From CAVUFH01 sp963740835 (GTDB lineage: Bacteria > Actinomycetota > Acidimicrobiia > IMCC26256 > PALSA-610): a stretch of DNA of 64,000 nt. Where the stretch lies: assembly GCA_963740835.1 (NCBI GenBank), contig CAVUFH010000001.1, positions 62,001-126,000 on the forward strand. The letters run 5' to 3'. This document shows, one piece after another, positions 17,805 to 26,266 of the stretch. A program made the translations under genes and the position numbers. Position 1 is the stretch's first letter, and the number at the start of each line of letters is the position of its first letter. The notes beneath the pieces were generated by a model. The model had not been told where the DNA came from. It did not search any database and saw only the letters and a list, made by a program, of their open reading frames with translations.

Positions 17805-18040
17805 GCGGCTACGACCTCCGGCGCTCGATCACAGAGCAGCGTGCAACGGGCTCCCGCGCCTCCGGCCTGCGCCTCCTCACATTCATGCGGCTACGACCTC
17901 CGGCGCTCGATCACACAGCAGCGTGCAACGGACTCCCGCGCCTCCGGCCTGCGCCTCCTCACATTCATGCGGCTACGACCTCCGGCGCTCGATCACACGG
18001 CGGAGCGCAACGGGCTCCCGCGCCTCCGGCCTGCGCCTCA
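17799..18040 (-). repeat. 82-bp unit in three direct tandem copies in a leader
   Basis: Copies start at 17799, 17881 and 17963 with exactly 82-bp spacing and only a few substitutions; the third is slightly more diverged. On the minus strand each copy ends in GGAGGTCGTAGCCGC followed by ATG, so the ribosome-binding site and start codon of the CoA-transferase gene are present three times. The two upstream ATGs open 25-codon ORFs beginning MNVRRRRPEARE and ending in TAG. The array fills the whole space between the two CoA-transferase genes, and the start codon at 17804 lies inside the first copy. Confidence 0.85.
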
Positions 18041-19282
18041 CCCGATCACACCGTCGGCGCGGAGGCGGGCGAGCTCGTCGTCGTCGCAGCCCGCGATGTC
18101 GCGCAACACCGTGTCGGTGCTCGCGCCGAACGGCTCGGCCGGCGGCACTTCCACGCGGCCCGCGAACGCAATCGGGAGGCGGGCGCCGAGGAAGCCGCTC
18201 GGGCGATCGACAGGCGCATCTGGATGCCGGAGCTCCTCGAGCAGTCCACGCTCCAGCACCGCCGGATCGCGCGCCGCCTCGACCGGATCGCGCACGCGAC
18301 CCGCCGGAAACCCGATGCCGACGAGCGCGGCCTCGACCTCGCGCGCGGGGCGCGTCGCGGTCCACGCTTCGATCGCTCGGTCCAGATCACGCGCGCCGCG
18401 GGCGCGGGCGCGGACGTCGGGGAACTGTTCGAGCAGCTCGGGCCGATCCATGAGCGCACAGAGGCGCTCGAACTGTCCTTCGCTCGTACAGGTCACGGCG
18501 ACCCAGCCGTCCGCGCAGCGATACGAGTTGATCGGCGCACCGCGCGCGTCGGCGTTGCCGGTGCGCACAGGGATACCGGTGGCCGCGTAGTGGTCGACCG
18601 GCTCGTCGAACACCAGCGCGGTCAGCACGTCGAGCATCGCGACGTCAACGAGCTGACCTTCGCCCGTCAGGTCGCGCTGGCGCAGCGCCGCGACGACACC
18701 GAGTGCGGCGAACGTCGCGGTCGTGTGGTCGGCGATCGTGATCCCGGAGCGCAACGGCGGCCCGTCGGCAAACCCCGTCTTGGCCATCGCACCCGACGCC
18801 GCCTGCACGATCACGTCCATGGCCGGGCGTTCCTGGTCGCGCTGTCCGTATCCGGAGATCGCGCACGTGATCAGACGCGGATCCGCGCGCCGCAGCTCCT
18901 CGTGGCCGAGGCCGAACTCGTGCATCGTGCCCGGCCGCGAGTTCTCGACGAAGACGTCGGCACGCGCGACGAGCCGGCGCACGACCTCCTGACCTTCGGG
19001 TCGTCGGATGTCGAGCGCGACGCTGCGCTTGCCTCGCGCTCGTTTGAGGAACGGCACCGACAACGCGCCGTCGACATAGTCGGTGCGGGTCCCCCCTTCG
19101 GGTCCGGCGAGCGGCGGCAGCCGCCGGCTGATCGACAGGGTCGGCGGTTCGATCGCGATGACCTCCGCACCCATCGACGCAAGGAAGAACGTCGCGAGGG
19201 GCCCGGCGACGAAGCGGCTGACGTCGATCACCCGCGCGTCCGAGAGCGGCGCCGCGCCTCTGGCTTCGTGACGGTCGCTCAC
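18038..19282 (-). CDS. CaiB/BaiF CoA-transferase family protein
   Basis: 414 aa from GTG 19282, which overlaps the FadD stop as GTGA; the longer in-frame extension lies inside the FadD gene. Motifs: DARVIDVSRFVAGPLATFFLASMGAEVIAIEPP (key part LASMGAEVIAIEPP) near residues 15-45, GKRSVALDIRRPEGQE, ENSRPGTMHEFGLG, CAISGYGQRDQE and the catalytic-Asp region AMDVIVQAASG. The role is transfer of CoA to or from a carboxylic acid. It sits between a FadD-type CoA ligase and a second CoA transferase, so the operon has three separate ways of activating acids as CoA thioesters. Confidence 0.9.
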   Translation of the reverse strand: MSDRHEARGAAPLSDARVIDVSRFVAGPLATFFLASMGAEVIAIEPPTLSISRRLPPLAGPEGGTRTDYVDGALSVPFLKRARGKRSVALDIRRPEGQEVVRRLVARADVFVENSRPGTMHEFGLGHEELRRADPRLITCAISGYGQRDQERPAMDVIVQAASGAMAKTGFADGPPLRSGITIADHTTATFAALGVVAALRQRDLTGEGQLVDVAMLDVLTALVFDEPVDHYAATGIPVRTGNADARGAPINSYRCADGWVAVTCTSEGQFERLCALMDRPELLEQFPDVRARARGARDLDRAIEAWTATRPAREVEAALVGIGFPAGRVRDPVEAARDPAVLERGLLEELRHPDAPVDRPSGFLGARLPIAFAGRVEVPPAEPFGASTDTVLRDIAGCDDDELARLRADGVIG

Positions 19283-20910
19283 GCGGGTTGGGCTTCGTCG
19301 CGCAGCCGTTGGCGCAGCACGTACTTCTGGATCTTGCCGCTCGGCGTGCGCGGGAACTCGTCGATCGCGCGCACGTCCTCGGGCCACTTCTGCCGCGCCA
19401 TGCCGCGAGCTTCGAGGTGTTCGCGCACCGAGATCAGGTCTGGCGCGGTGATACCGGGTTGCATGCGGAGGAACGCGCAACCGCGTTCGCCGAGCCTGGG
19501 ATCGGGCGCGGCGACAACCGCAACCTCCGAGACGCCGGGCAGGCGCAGCAGCTGCTCCTCCACCTCGACCGCGCTCACATTCTCACCGCCGCGGATGATG
19601 ATGTCCTTCTTGCGATCCGTGATCGCGAGGTAGCCGTCGTCGTCGAGAACTCCGACGTCACCGGTCATGAACCAACCGCCGGGCGCGAATGCTTGCGCGG
19701 TGAGCTCAGGGTCGGTGTAGCCGACGAAGCATTCGGGGCCGCGGCTCCAGATCTCGCCCGCGACACCGGTCGACACGTCGTTGCCGTCTTCATCGACGAT
19801 GCGGATCTCCACGCCCGGAAGCGGTGTGCCGTCGGTGAAGAGGCGCTTGTCGCGTGGCGTCTCCGCGCGGCTCCCCGTGATCGACGGGTGCTCGGTCGAG
19901 CCGAAGCTGCGCATCGTCGCGATGCCGAGGTCCTCGGCGCGCTCGCCGACCGCGGCCGGCACGGCCGATCCACCGAGCCCGATCGCAGGCATCAACTTGC
20001 CGTGCTTCTCCACATCGAAGTCGGGGTGGTCGAGCAGGCTGATGAGGAAGTACGTCGCGCCTTGCCCGGACGAGAGTCCGTCCTCGAGCATGGCGGCGAG
20101 CACCCGGCCGGGATCCCACACGTCGATCAGGTGCACCGGTTGCCGCCGGTAGACCGGCAGCAACAGCGCGGCGAGCATCCCGATCCCGTGGCCGACCGGC
20201 GCCCCGACGAGGGCCGCCGGCCCGGCTGGCTGTATTGCACCGAGCTGGCGGATCTCGGCGCCGATGGTGCGATGGGAGTGCATCACCCCCTTCGGATCCG
20301 ACGTCGTCCCCGACGTGTACGCGATGAGGGCGGGTCGATCGGGATCGACCGCGGCGGGCGCGGCGATCGGGTCGTCGGCGACGAGGTCGGCGAACGGCAG
20401 GTTCGGGCGCGGGCCGGGATCGCCGACCACCGCCACCCACTCCAGATCCGGGAGCTCGGCGCGCATCGTGTCGAGGTTGGCGACGAAGTCGAGGTGGCCG
20501 AAGTGATCCGCGGTGACGAGCGCCTTCACGCGCGTGCGCTTCAGGATGTACGCGACTTCCTTGGGTCCGTAGAAGTGCACGATCGGCACGACGATCGCGC
20601 CGAGGTACGCGACGGCGTAGAACGTCGCCGCAGCCTCCACCCAGTTAGGGAGTTGGAACGCGACCGCGTCGCCCGTCTTCACGCCGCGCGCTTGCAAGCC
20701 GGTCGCGACCCGGCGCGCGAGCGCGTCGACCTCGCCGAGCGTGCCGCGGTACGGGTTACGGTCGGAGCGAACGGTGAACGCCGCGGCGGCGGCGTCGTGC
20801 AAGCCTTCGGACAGGATCGCGCCGAGGGCCTGGTCGTCCCAGAAGCCCTCACGCACGTAGCGGCGCGCGAGTTCGTTGTCGATCCGGCGCAGTTCGAAGC
20901 CGCGCCGCAT
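19279..20910 (-). CDS. Acyl-CoA synthetase (AMP-forming, FadD-like)
   Basis: 543 aa from ATG 20910 (MRRGFELRRIDNELARRY), chosen because the longer ORF would extend across the divergent gene start. AMP-binding motifs are clear: ALIAYTSGTTSDPKGVMHSH (P-loop) near 180, the SFGSTEHPSI segment near 310, GEIWSRGPE, then DRKKDIIIRGGENVSAVEVE near 430 and the catalytic Lys region RTPSGKIQKYVLR at the C-terminus. It activates a carboxylic acid to acyl-CoA with ATP. The beginning resembles cyclohexanecarboxylate-CoA-ligase-like proteins, but substrate assignment is not possible here. Divergent from the VOC gene at 20997. Confidence 0.9.
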   Translation of the reverse strand: MRRGFELRRIDNELARRYVREGFWDDQALGAILSEGLHDAAAAAFTVRSDRNPYRGTLGEVDALARRVATGLQARGVKTGDAVAFQLPNWVEAAATFYAVAYLGAIVVPIVHFYGPKEVAYILKRTRVKALVTADHFGHLDFVANLDTMRAELPDLEWVAVVGDPGPRPNLPFADLVADDPIAAPAAVDPDRPALIAYTSGTTSDPKGVMHSHRTIGAEIRQLGAIQPAGPAALVGAPVGHGIGMLAALLLPVYRRQPVHLIDVWDPGRVLAAMLEDGLSSGQGATYFLISLLDHPDFDVEKHGKLMPAIGLGGSAVPAAVGERAEDLGIATMRSFGSTEHPSITGSRAETPRDKRLFTDGTPLPGVEIRIVDEDGNDVSTGVAGEIWSRGPECFVGYTDPELTAQAFAPGGWFMTGDVGVLDDDGYLAITDRKKDIIIRGGENVSAVEVEEQLLRLPGVSEVAVVAAPDPRLGERGCAFLRMQPGITAPDLISVREHLEARGMARQKWPEDVRAIDEFPRTPSGKIQKYVLRQRLRDEAQPA

Positions 20911-20996
20911 CAGGTCGGCTCGCCGCTCATCGGGGCCAGTCTTCCATCCTCTCGAACCGCGTGATGTTCGTCCGCGGGTTGGGTAGACAGTCCGCC

Positions 20997-21362
20997 ATGC
21001 CGTCACGCTTCTACACCGTCGTCATCGATTCGAGCGACCCGGCCGCACTGGCCCGCTTCTGGGCCGCGGTCCTGGACTGGAAGGTCGTCTACGAAGCCGC
21101 CGACGAAGTCGTGCTCGCCAAGGACGAGAACACCTACCCCGGGCTGGTGTTCGGGACGGTGCCGGAAGCGAAGACCGTCAAGAACCGGCTGCACATCGAC
21201 CTCGTCCCCGACGACCAGGACGCGGAGGTCGCGCGTGTCCTGGCGTTGGGCGCGACGCGTGCCGATGTCGGGCAGTCCGACGTCAAGTGGGTCGTGCTCG
21301 CCGATCCGGAGGGCAACGAGTTCTGCATCCTCACCGCGCGCGAAGGCGATCCGGGCGTCTGA
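20997..21362 (+). CDS. VOC family protein (single-domain glyoxalase-like)
   Basis: 121 aa from ATG 20997. Begins SRFYTVVIDSSDPAALARFWAAVLDWKVV, then NRLHIDLVPDDQDAEVARVLALGA and ends VVLADPEGNEFCIL, which is the classic actinobacterial glyoxalase-like domain with a DPEGN loop and Glu ligand. Such small proteins are of unknown specific reaction; some are detoxification enzymes. It diverges from the FadD gene with 86 bases between starts and converges on an acyl-CoA dehydrogenase with only three bases between stops. Confidence 0.85.
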   Translation: MPSRFYTVVIDSSDPAALARFWAAVLDWKVVYEAADEVVLAKDENTYPGLVFGTVPEAKTVKNRLHIDLVPDDQDAEVARVLALGATRADVGQSDVKWVVLADPEGNEFCILTAREGDPGV

Positions 21363-21365
21363 GCG

Positions 21366-22559
21366 CTACGCGCGCGGCAGGCCGAGCACGCGCTCGGCGA
21401 TGATGTTGCGCTGCACCTCGCTGGTGCCACCCGGGATCGTCGCCCCGAACGAGCGCAGGTACTGGACTTCCCAGCTGCCCTCGCGCCACATGTTGGGGCC
21501 GAGGATCTCCGAGTCGAGCGCGTCCGGACCAAGCGCCTCGGCACCGAACATGAGCGCCCGTTGGAGTGCCTCGCTCCCGAAGAGCTTCAGCAACGAGTGC
21601 TCCGGCGACGACTTGCCGTGCAGGAACTTCGAGAAGCCGCGGTATCCCATCGTGAGTAGCGCCTGCGCGTCGACGTAGAACCCGGCGACACCGTCGCGGA
21701 AGCGGGCGTCGTCGCCGAGGCGGTCACCACTCGGCGTCCGGCGATCGCCGAGCGCCACGAGCGCGGTAACTGCGCGCTGCACTTCGTACGCGTACGTGAT
21801 CCACAGCATCGCGCGTTCGTGCGCAAGTGACCCCTGCGTGATCGGCCACCCACCGTTCAGCGGACCGACCAGCTGTTCCTTCGGGACCCGCACGTCGTTG
21901 AAGAAGACTTCGTTGAAGTCGCAGAACTCCTTGTCGCTCAACTCGGGGAACGGCCTGCGCTCCACACCCGGCGAGGTGGTGTCGATGATCAGCGCGGAGA
22001 TGCCTTTGTGCTTCGGCGCGTCGGGATCAGTGCGCACGAAGCAGAGGCACCAATCGGCGTGGTGCGCGCCCGACGTCCACACCTTCTGCCCGTTCACGAC
22101 GAACTCGTCGCCCACGAGCTCGGCGCGCGTGCGCAGGCTGGCGAGGTCGCTGCCCGCGTTCGGTTCGCTCATGCCGAGGCACCAGGAGATCTCGGCGCGC
22201 AGTGTGGGCACCAAGTAGCGCGCCTTCTGCTCCTCCGTGCCGTAGTCGTTGATCGAGGGCGCGATGATGCCGAGACCCTGCGGGTTCGCGCTCCGCGGGA
22301 TCTGGCGCCGGTTCATCTCCTCGAAGTAGATCATCTGCTCGGTCGGCGACGCGTTCCGGCCGCCCAACTCCGGTGGCCACCCCGGAACCAGCCAGCCGTG
22401 GTCGAACAGGTCGCGCTGCCACGCGCGCGCCCACTCGGGCATGTGCGCGCTCGACAGCTTGCGCTCGCGCAACGCTTCGTTGCCGGGCGCGTTGGCTGTG
22501 AGCCATTCGACGAGCTCGGCTCGGAACTGCTCTTCCTCGGGTGCGTACTGCAGGCGCAT
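21366..22559 (-). CDS. Acyl-CoA dehydrogenase
   Basis: 397 aa. The order of motifs is that of the acyl-CoA dehydrogenase family: an all-alpha N-terminal domain with WLTANAPGN, the flavin/substrate segment ISWCLGMSEPNAGSDLASLRTRA near residues 125-148, GQKVWTSGAHHADWCLCFVRTD, and the C-terminal FAD-binding IPGGTSEVQRNIIAERVLGLPRA. It catalyses alpha-beta desaturation of an acyl-CoA, passing electrons to ETF. Its start is only 27 bases from the start of a second, divergently transcribed acyl-CoA dehydrogenase. In actinobacteria such pairs can form heterotetramers acting on steroid side chains; that is inference. Confidence 0.92.
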   Translation of the reverse strand: MRLQYAPEEEQFRAELVEWLTANAPGNEALRERKLSSAHMPEWARAWQRDLFDHGWLVPGWPPELGGRNASPTEQMIYFEEMNRRQIPRSANPQGLGIIAPSINDYGTEEQKARYLVPTLRAEISWCLGMSEPNAGSDLASLRTRAELVGDEFVVNGQKVWTSGAHHADWCLCFVRTDPDAPKHKGISALIIDTTSPGVERRPFPELSDKEFCDFNEVFFNDVRVPKEQLVGPLNGGWPITQGSLAHERAMLWITYAYEVQRAVTALVALGDRRTPSGDRLGDDARFRDGVAGFYVDAQALLTMGYRGFSKFLHGKSSPEHSLLKLFGSEALQRALMFGAEALGPDALDSEILGPNMWREGSWEVQYLRSFGATIPGGTSEVQRNIIAERVLGLPRA

Positions 22560-22586
22560 CGCGCCGGAGGCTAGTTTCCGCCGTCG

Positions 22587-23711
22587 ATGGACTTCGACTT
22601 CTCTCCCGACCAGGAGATGCTGCGCGAGTCGTTGCGCCGCTTCCTCTCCGATCGCGCGCCGGTCAACCCCTACGTGCGCGGCGAGTACGAGCGCGCGAGC
22701 GTCGGCGCCGACGCGGTGTGGCTCGGGCTGGCGGAGCTCGGTGTCGTCGGGATGCTCGTGCCCGAGGAGTTCGGTGGGGCCGGCGGCGGTATGGTCGACG
22801 CGGCGGTCGCGCTCGAGGAGCTGGGGCGCGCGGTGTGCCCGGCGCCCTACGCGTCGTCGGCGATCGGCGCGGTGTCGCTCGTCCTCGACGCGGGTTCACC
22901 GCGCGAGCACGCCTTCCTCCTCCCCGGTCTCGCCGACGGCACGACGATCGGCACCGTGGCGCTGTACGAAGAACGTGGCCGCTACGCATGGGCCGAATCC
23001 GCGACCGCGGCCCGCCGCGATGGTGACGGCTGGCGGATCGACGGGGTGAAGGTGCACGTCCCCGACGGCGCCGCGGCCGGTCTCCTCCTCGTCACCGCAT
23101 CCGACGACGACGGTCAAGTCGGCGTGTTCGCCGTGCAGGGTGACGACGCAGGCGTCGGCCCAGAACCGACCGAGACCGTCGACGGCTCCCGGAAGTACGC
23201 GCGCGTCGGTTTCGGCGGCGCCACGGGCTGGCGCCTCGGTGGACCCGGTGCGGACGTATCCGGCGCGATCGCGCGCACGATCGACCGCCTCGCGGTCGCA
23301 TACGTCATCGACGGCGTCGGCACGGCGGCGCGGGCGTTGGAGATGGCGGTCGAGTACGCGAAGGAGCGGGTGCAGTTCGGCAAGCCGATCGGAACGTTCC
23401 AGGCGGTGCAGCACCTGTGCGCCGACATGCTCCGCACCGTCGAACTGGGGCGTGCCGCGGGCTACTACGCGGGCTGGGCGTCCGATGACGCCGACCCGGC
23501 CGAGGCCCACCGCGCCGCGACGCTTGCGACCGCGTTCGCGAGCGAGGCGTTCGCGGCACTCGGCGGCACCGCGATCCAAGTCTTCGGTGGCGTCGGCTTC
23601 ACGTGGGAGCACGACATCCACCTCTTCTACAAGCGGCTGCTCACCCTCTCGGTCGCGCTCGGCACCACCGACGACCACCTCGCCGAGCTCGCCACCATCG
23701 CCATCGACTGA
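22587..23711 (+). CDS. Acyl-CoA dehydrogenase
   Basis: 374 aa. Starts MDFDFSPDQEMLRESLRRFL, with GMLVPEEFGGAGGGMVDAAVALEELG near residues 55-80 and a short central domain. It ends with the C-terminal helices YAKERVQFGKPIGTFQAVQHLCADML and GGTAIQVFGGVGFTWEHDIHLFYKR. The central SEPxAGSD-type segment of the divergent partner is absent, and the GGVGFTWEHD type end is typical of the partner subunit of alpha2beta2 ACADs in mycobacterial cholesterol degradation. I therefore infer, without proof, that it pairs with the 21366-22559 product. It ends at the 49-bp nested inverted repeat. Confidence 0.9.
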   Translation: MDFDFSPDQEMLRESLRRFLSDRAPVNPYVRGEYERASVGADAVWLGLAELGVVGMLVPEEFGGAGGGMVDAAVALEELGRAVCPAPYASSAIGAVSLVLDAGSPREHAFLLPGLADGTTIGTVALYEERGRYAWAESATAARRDGDGWRIDGVKVHVPDGAAAGLLLVTASDDDGQVGVFAVQGDDAGVGPEPTETVDGSRKYARVGFGGATGWRLGGPGADVSGAIARTIDRLAVAYVIDGVGTAARALEMAVEYAKERVQFGKPIGTFQAVQHLCADMLRTVELGRAAGYYAGWASDDADPAEAHRAATLATAFASEAFAALGGTAIQVFGGVGFTWEHDIHLFYKRLLTLSVALGTTDDHLAELATIAID

Positions 23712-23720
23712 CGACCAGAA

Positions 23721-23769
23721 GTTTTGGCGACAATCGGCGACCGTGACGGTCGCAAGATGTCGCCAAAAC
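23721..23769. terminator. 49-bp nested inverted repeat between convergent genes (copy 1)
   Basis: Outer arms GTTTTGGCGACA (23721-23732) and TGTCGCCAAAAC (23758-23769) pair perfectly. Inner arms GCGACCG (23737-23743) and CGGTCGC (23747-23753) pair perfectly around a TGA loop, with symmetrical four-base internal loops. It sits between the stops of an acyl-CoA dehydrogenase and a thiolase-like gene that converge. With outer A/T tracts on both strands it could act as a bidirectional terminator. The same architecture recurs at 36827. Confidence 0.7.
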
Positions 23770-23774
23770 CTCCG

Positions 23775-24956
23775 TCAGTCGCGGACGAGGAGGAGGCAGC
23801 CGCAGGTGTTGCCGCCGCCCGCGGCGACCGCGCCGACCTCGGGTGGGGACGCGATCTGACGGTCGCCGGCTTCGTTCCACATCTGGACGGCGGCTTCGTG
23901 GAGGAAGCCGTAGCCGTGCAGGCGCCCGGCGGAGAGCTGGCCGCCGTGCGTGTTCAACGGCAGCACGCCGTCGCGCGCGATGCGCGCCCCGCCGTCGATG
24001 AACGGACCGCTCTCCCCGACCGCGCAGAACCCGAGCGCCTCGATCCACGACATCGTGAGGAAGGAGAAGCCGTCGTAGGCCTGCAACATCTGAACGTCGG
24101 AAGGCTTCAAGTCGGTGCGCGTCCAGAGCTGCGCGCCCGCATCGCGGTTCGACATCGTCGTGAGGTCGTCGAACTGGTCCCAGGACGGACGACCATGGAT
24201 CGCGGCGCCCATCGACTCGACGCGCAGCGGACGGTGCGGCAGGTCCTGCGCACGATCGAGCCGCGAGACGATCACCGCGGTCGCGCCGTCGCACGGAACG
24301 TCGCAGTCGTAGAGCGAGAAGGGCGTCGTGATCACGCGCGACGCCATGTAGTCGTCGAAGGACATCGGGTCGCGGTAGATCGCCTTCGGGTTCAGCGCCG
24401 CGTTGCGCCGCCCGTTGAGCGCGATCCACGCGAGTTGTTCCTTCGTCGTGCCGTACTTGTCGAAATGCGCCTGCGCGAACATCGCGATCCAGATCGACGC
24501 GGACGGCGCCGAGAACGGCAGCGTCCACTCCATGAACCCGCTGGCCTTGAAGCTGCCTCCCCCGCCGCCGGGCATGACGGCCGACCGACCACCGCCGCCC
24601 TGCGCGGACCCTTCCCACACCGAGCGGAAGCACAAGACGTGATCGCACATGCCCGCGCCGACCGCCATGATCGCCTTCATCACCGACCCGAGCTGGCCCG
24701 ACGTCTCGAGCCCGCTGTCGTACCAGCCGACGTTCAGCCGCAGCGCGTCCAGAACCTCGTACGCGCCGGCACCGGAGAAACCGGCCGGGGTGCCCATCGG
24801 TCCGGGATAGGTCGACAACCCGTCGATGTCGTCGCGCGTCAAGCCCGCGTGCTCGATCGCGACGAGGCACGCGTCGAGCGTCAGCTCCAACGGGTCGCGA
24901 CCGAGCCGGCGCCCGATGTCGGACTGCCCGACGCCACTGATGCAGGCCTCGGTCAC
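23775..24956 (-). CDS. Lipid-transfer-protein thiolase fold, nucleophilic Cys absent (Ltp2/aldolase-like)
   Basis: 393 aa. Begins ACISGVGQSDIGRRLGRDPLELTLDAC, with the thiolase fold throughout and the C-terminal GGQLSAGRLHGYGFLHEA and AAGGGNTCGCLLL. The segment corresponding to the thiolase nucleophile (ACPSG in the paralogue at 59490) reads ETSGQ, so the catalytic Cys is replaced. Loss of this Cys is characteristic of Ltp2-type steroid side-chain aldolases, which need a DUF35 partner. Here a DUF35 gene lies immediately upstream and overlaps by ATGA. A retro-aldol role in lipid or steroid side-chain cleavage is inferred; a structural or inactive thiolase homologue is the alternative. Confidence 0.8.
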   Translation of the reverse strand: MTEACISGVGQSDIGRRLGRDPLELTLDACLVAIEHAGLTRDDIDGLSTYPGPMGTPAGFSGAGAYEVLDALRLNVGWYDSGLETSGQLGSVMKAIMAVGAGMCDHVLCFRSVWEGSAQGGGGRSAVMPGGGGGSFKASGFMEWTLPFSAPSASIWIAMFAQAHFDKYGTTKEQLAWIALNGRRNAALNPKAIYRDPMSFDDYMASRVITTPFSLYDCDVPCDGATAVIVSRLDRAQDLPHRPLRVESMGAAIHGRPSWDQFDDLTTMSNRDAGAQLWTRTDLKPSDVQMLQAYDGFSFLTMSWIEALGFCAVGESGPFIDGGARIARDGVLPLNTHGGQLSAGRLHGYGFLHEAAVQMWNEAGDRQIASPPEVGAVAAGGGNTCGCLLLVRD

Positions 24957-25426
24957 GAGGCCGTCCGGTCACCGGCGACGGGCCGCTCGGGTTCGAACAG
25001 CGGGATGTACACGTCGCCGTCGGGATCGGCGTGGTGCTCGAACGTGACGCGCACCGGCATCCCGATCTCGATCTCCTCGTGCAGGCAGTTCACGAGGTTG
25101 GTCGTGAGCCGCACCGACGGTTGTTCCACGATCTCGACGATCGCGACGACGTACGGGAGCTCGGGCCCGGGCATCCACGGTTGGTAGTTGATCGAGTAGG
25201 ACGCGAGTGTGGCGCGGCCCGACACCGCCTCCACCGTCATCGCCTTCGACAAGCACGTCGGACAGATCGGCTGCGGCGGGTGGATGTACTCGCTGCAGTC
25301 CGAACAGCGCCAGAACCGCAGCTCACCGTGTGCCCCGCCCGTCCAGAAGTCGCGGTTGTGCTCGGTCAGCCGCGGCAGGATGCGGAAGGGCGGTTCGGGT
25401 GCCTCGGTGGGCGTGCTCGCGGTCAC
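24953..25426 (-). CDS. DUF35 Zn-ribbon/OB-fold protein
   Basis: About 157 aa from GTG 25426, which has GGAG ten bases upstream; GTG 25444 is an alternative. The rubredoxin-like zinc ribbon is FWRCSDCSEYIHPPQPICPTCLS, with Cys pairs near residues 44-47 and 59-62. The OB fold follows with SYSINYQPW, PYVVAIVEI and EIEIGMPVRVTFE. DUF35 proteins bridge thiolases to partner enzymes, carrying CoA thioesters between active sites (ChsH2 with Ltp2; the archaeal thiolase/HMG-CoA synthase complex). The ATGA overlap with the Cys-less thiolase gene strongly suggests they form one complex. Confidence 0.9.
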   Translation of the reverse strand: MTASTPTEAPEPPFRILPRLTEHNRDFWTGGAHGELRFWRCSDCSEYIHPPQPICPTCLSKAMTVEAVSGRATLASYSINYQPWMPGPELPYVVAIVEIVEQPSVRLTTNLVNCLHEEIEIGMPVRVTFEHHADPDGDVYIPLFEPERPVAGDRTAS

Positions 25427-25463
25427 CGCGCAAGCACTCCGCACACTCGGACCGCGCCCGCGC

Positions 25464-25808
25464 TCACTCCTGCTCGGCTTCGCGCGCGGCTTCGTAGCCC
25501 GCGCGCGCGTGCGGGATCGCCTGTACCGCCGGAAGCAGCCCCAGCCCGGGCGTCGTCAGCATGATCGAGCCGAGGATTTCTTCCCAGGTCGCACCGACCT
25601 CGTGGGCGAGGCGCGCGTGCCGGTGGACGCCTTCGGGGTTCCGCATCGTGACGGTGACCACCATGCGGATGAGCTCGTGCGTCTTGCGATCGGGAGCGGC
25701 CAGCGAGTCGATCTGCGACATCCACGCGTTCTGCGCGGCGTGCAGCTGCGGGAACACTTCGTGCAGCGGCTCCTCGAACGGGAAATTCCAATCCTGCTGC
25801 TCGTTCAC
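25464..25808 (-). CDS. Carboxymuconolactone decarboxylase (AhpD-like fold) family protein
   Basis: 114 aa, the family's usual single-domain length. Pattern: AAQNAWMSQIDSLAAPDRKTHELIRMVVTVTMRN, then GVHRHARLAHEVGATWEEILGSIMLTTPGLGLLPAV. The AhpD CxxC peroxidatic motif is absent and the protein has no Cys at all, so it resembles the decarboxylase side of the family or an uncharacterised member. It lies between two DUF35 genes on the same strand and is probably cotranscribed with the downstream DUF35/thiolase pair. Confidence 0.8.
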   Translation of the reverse strand: MNEQQDWNFPFEEPLHEVFPQLHAAQNAWMSQIDSLAAPDRKTHELIRMVVTVTMRNPEGVHRHARLAHEVGATWEEILGSIMLTTPGLGLLPAVQAIPHARAGYEAAREAEQE

Positions 25809-25831
25809 GCCTGCCGACGTTATCGCTCAAC

Positions 25832-26242
25832 TCAGGTGTCCGAAGCGGCGGGCAGGAAGACGGGGATCGTCACGTCGTCCGAGATCGCCTTGAAGTCGAC
25901 GCGCACTCGCATCCCGATCTCGAGCGCGTCGAACTCGCACTCCTCGATGTTCGTCATCACGCGCGGTCCTTCGTCGAGCTCGACGATCGCGGCGACGTAC
26001 GGGACCCGATCGGGGAAGGGCGGCAAGTCGTTCTGGCGCACGACCGAGAAGGTGTACAGGTGCCCGTTGCCGCTCGCTTCCTTCCAGGCCACGTCGGTGC
26101 TCCAGCACTTCGGGCAGAACGGCCGGGGGTAGAAGTAGTCGTCACCGCAGGCGTTGCAGTGCTGCAGGAGGAAGCGGCCCTCCTTGCATCCCTCCCAGAA
26201 CGGCTGCGTCTCGAAATCGGGCGTGGGCAGGTCGAAACGCAT
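25832..26242 (-). CDS. DUF35 Zn-ribbon/OB-fold protein
   Basis: 136 aa from ATG 26242 (MRFDLPTPDFETQPFWEG). The zinc ribbon HCNACGDDYFYPRPFCPKCWS lies near residues 27-46, followed by the OB strands LYTFSVVRQ, PYVAAIVELDEGPRV and EIGMRVRVDFKAI. It is a second, independent DUF35 paralogue in the same operon, suggesting a partner for another thiolase or dehydratase. A perfect TGACACGCGTGTCA palindrome lies 25 bases upstream of its ATG and may control the run 26242 to 23775. Confidence 0.9.
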   Translation of the reverse strand: MRFDLPTPDFETQPFWEGCKEGRFLLQHCNACGDDYFYPRPFCPKCWSTDVAWKEASGNGHLYTFSVVRQNDLPPFPDRVPYVAAIVELDEGPRVMTNIEECEFDALEIGMRVRVDFKAISDDVTIPVFLPAASDT

Positions 26243-26266
26243 GAGCGGCGAGGCTACGCAAATCCC

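Noticed and set aside
17799..18040. Possible CRISPR array
   Set aside because: The units are 82 bp with no spacers, there are only three copies and no cas genes.
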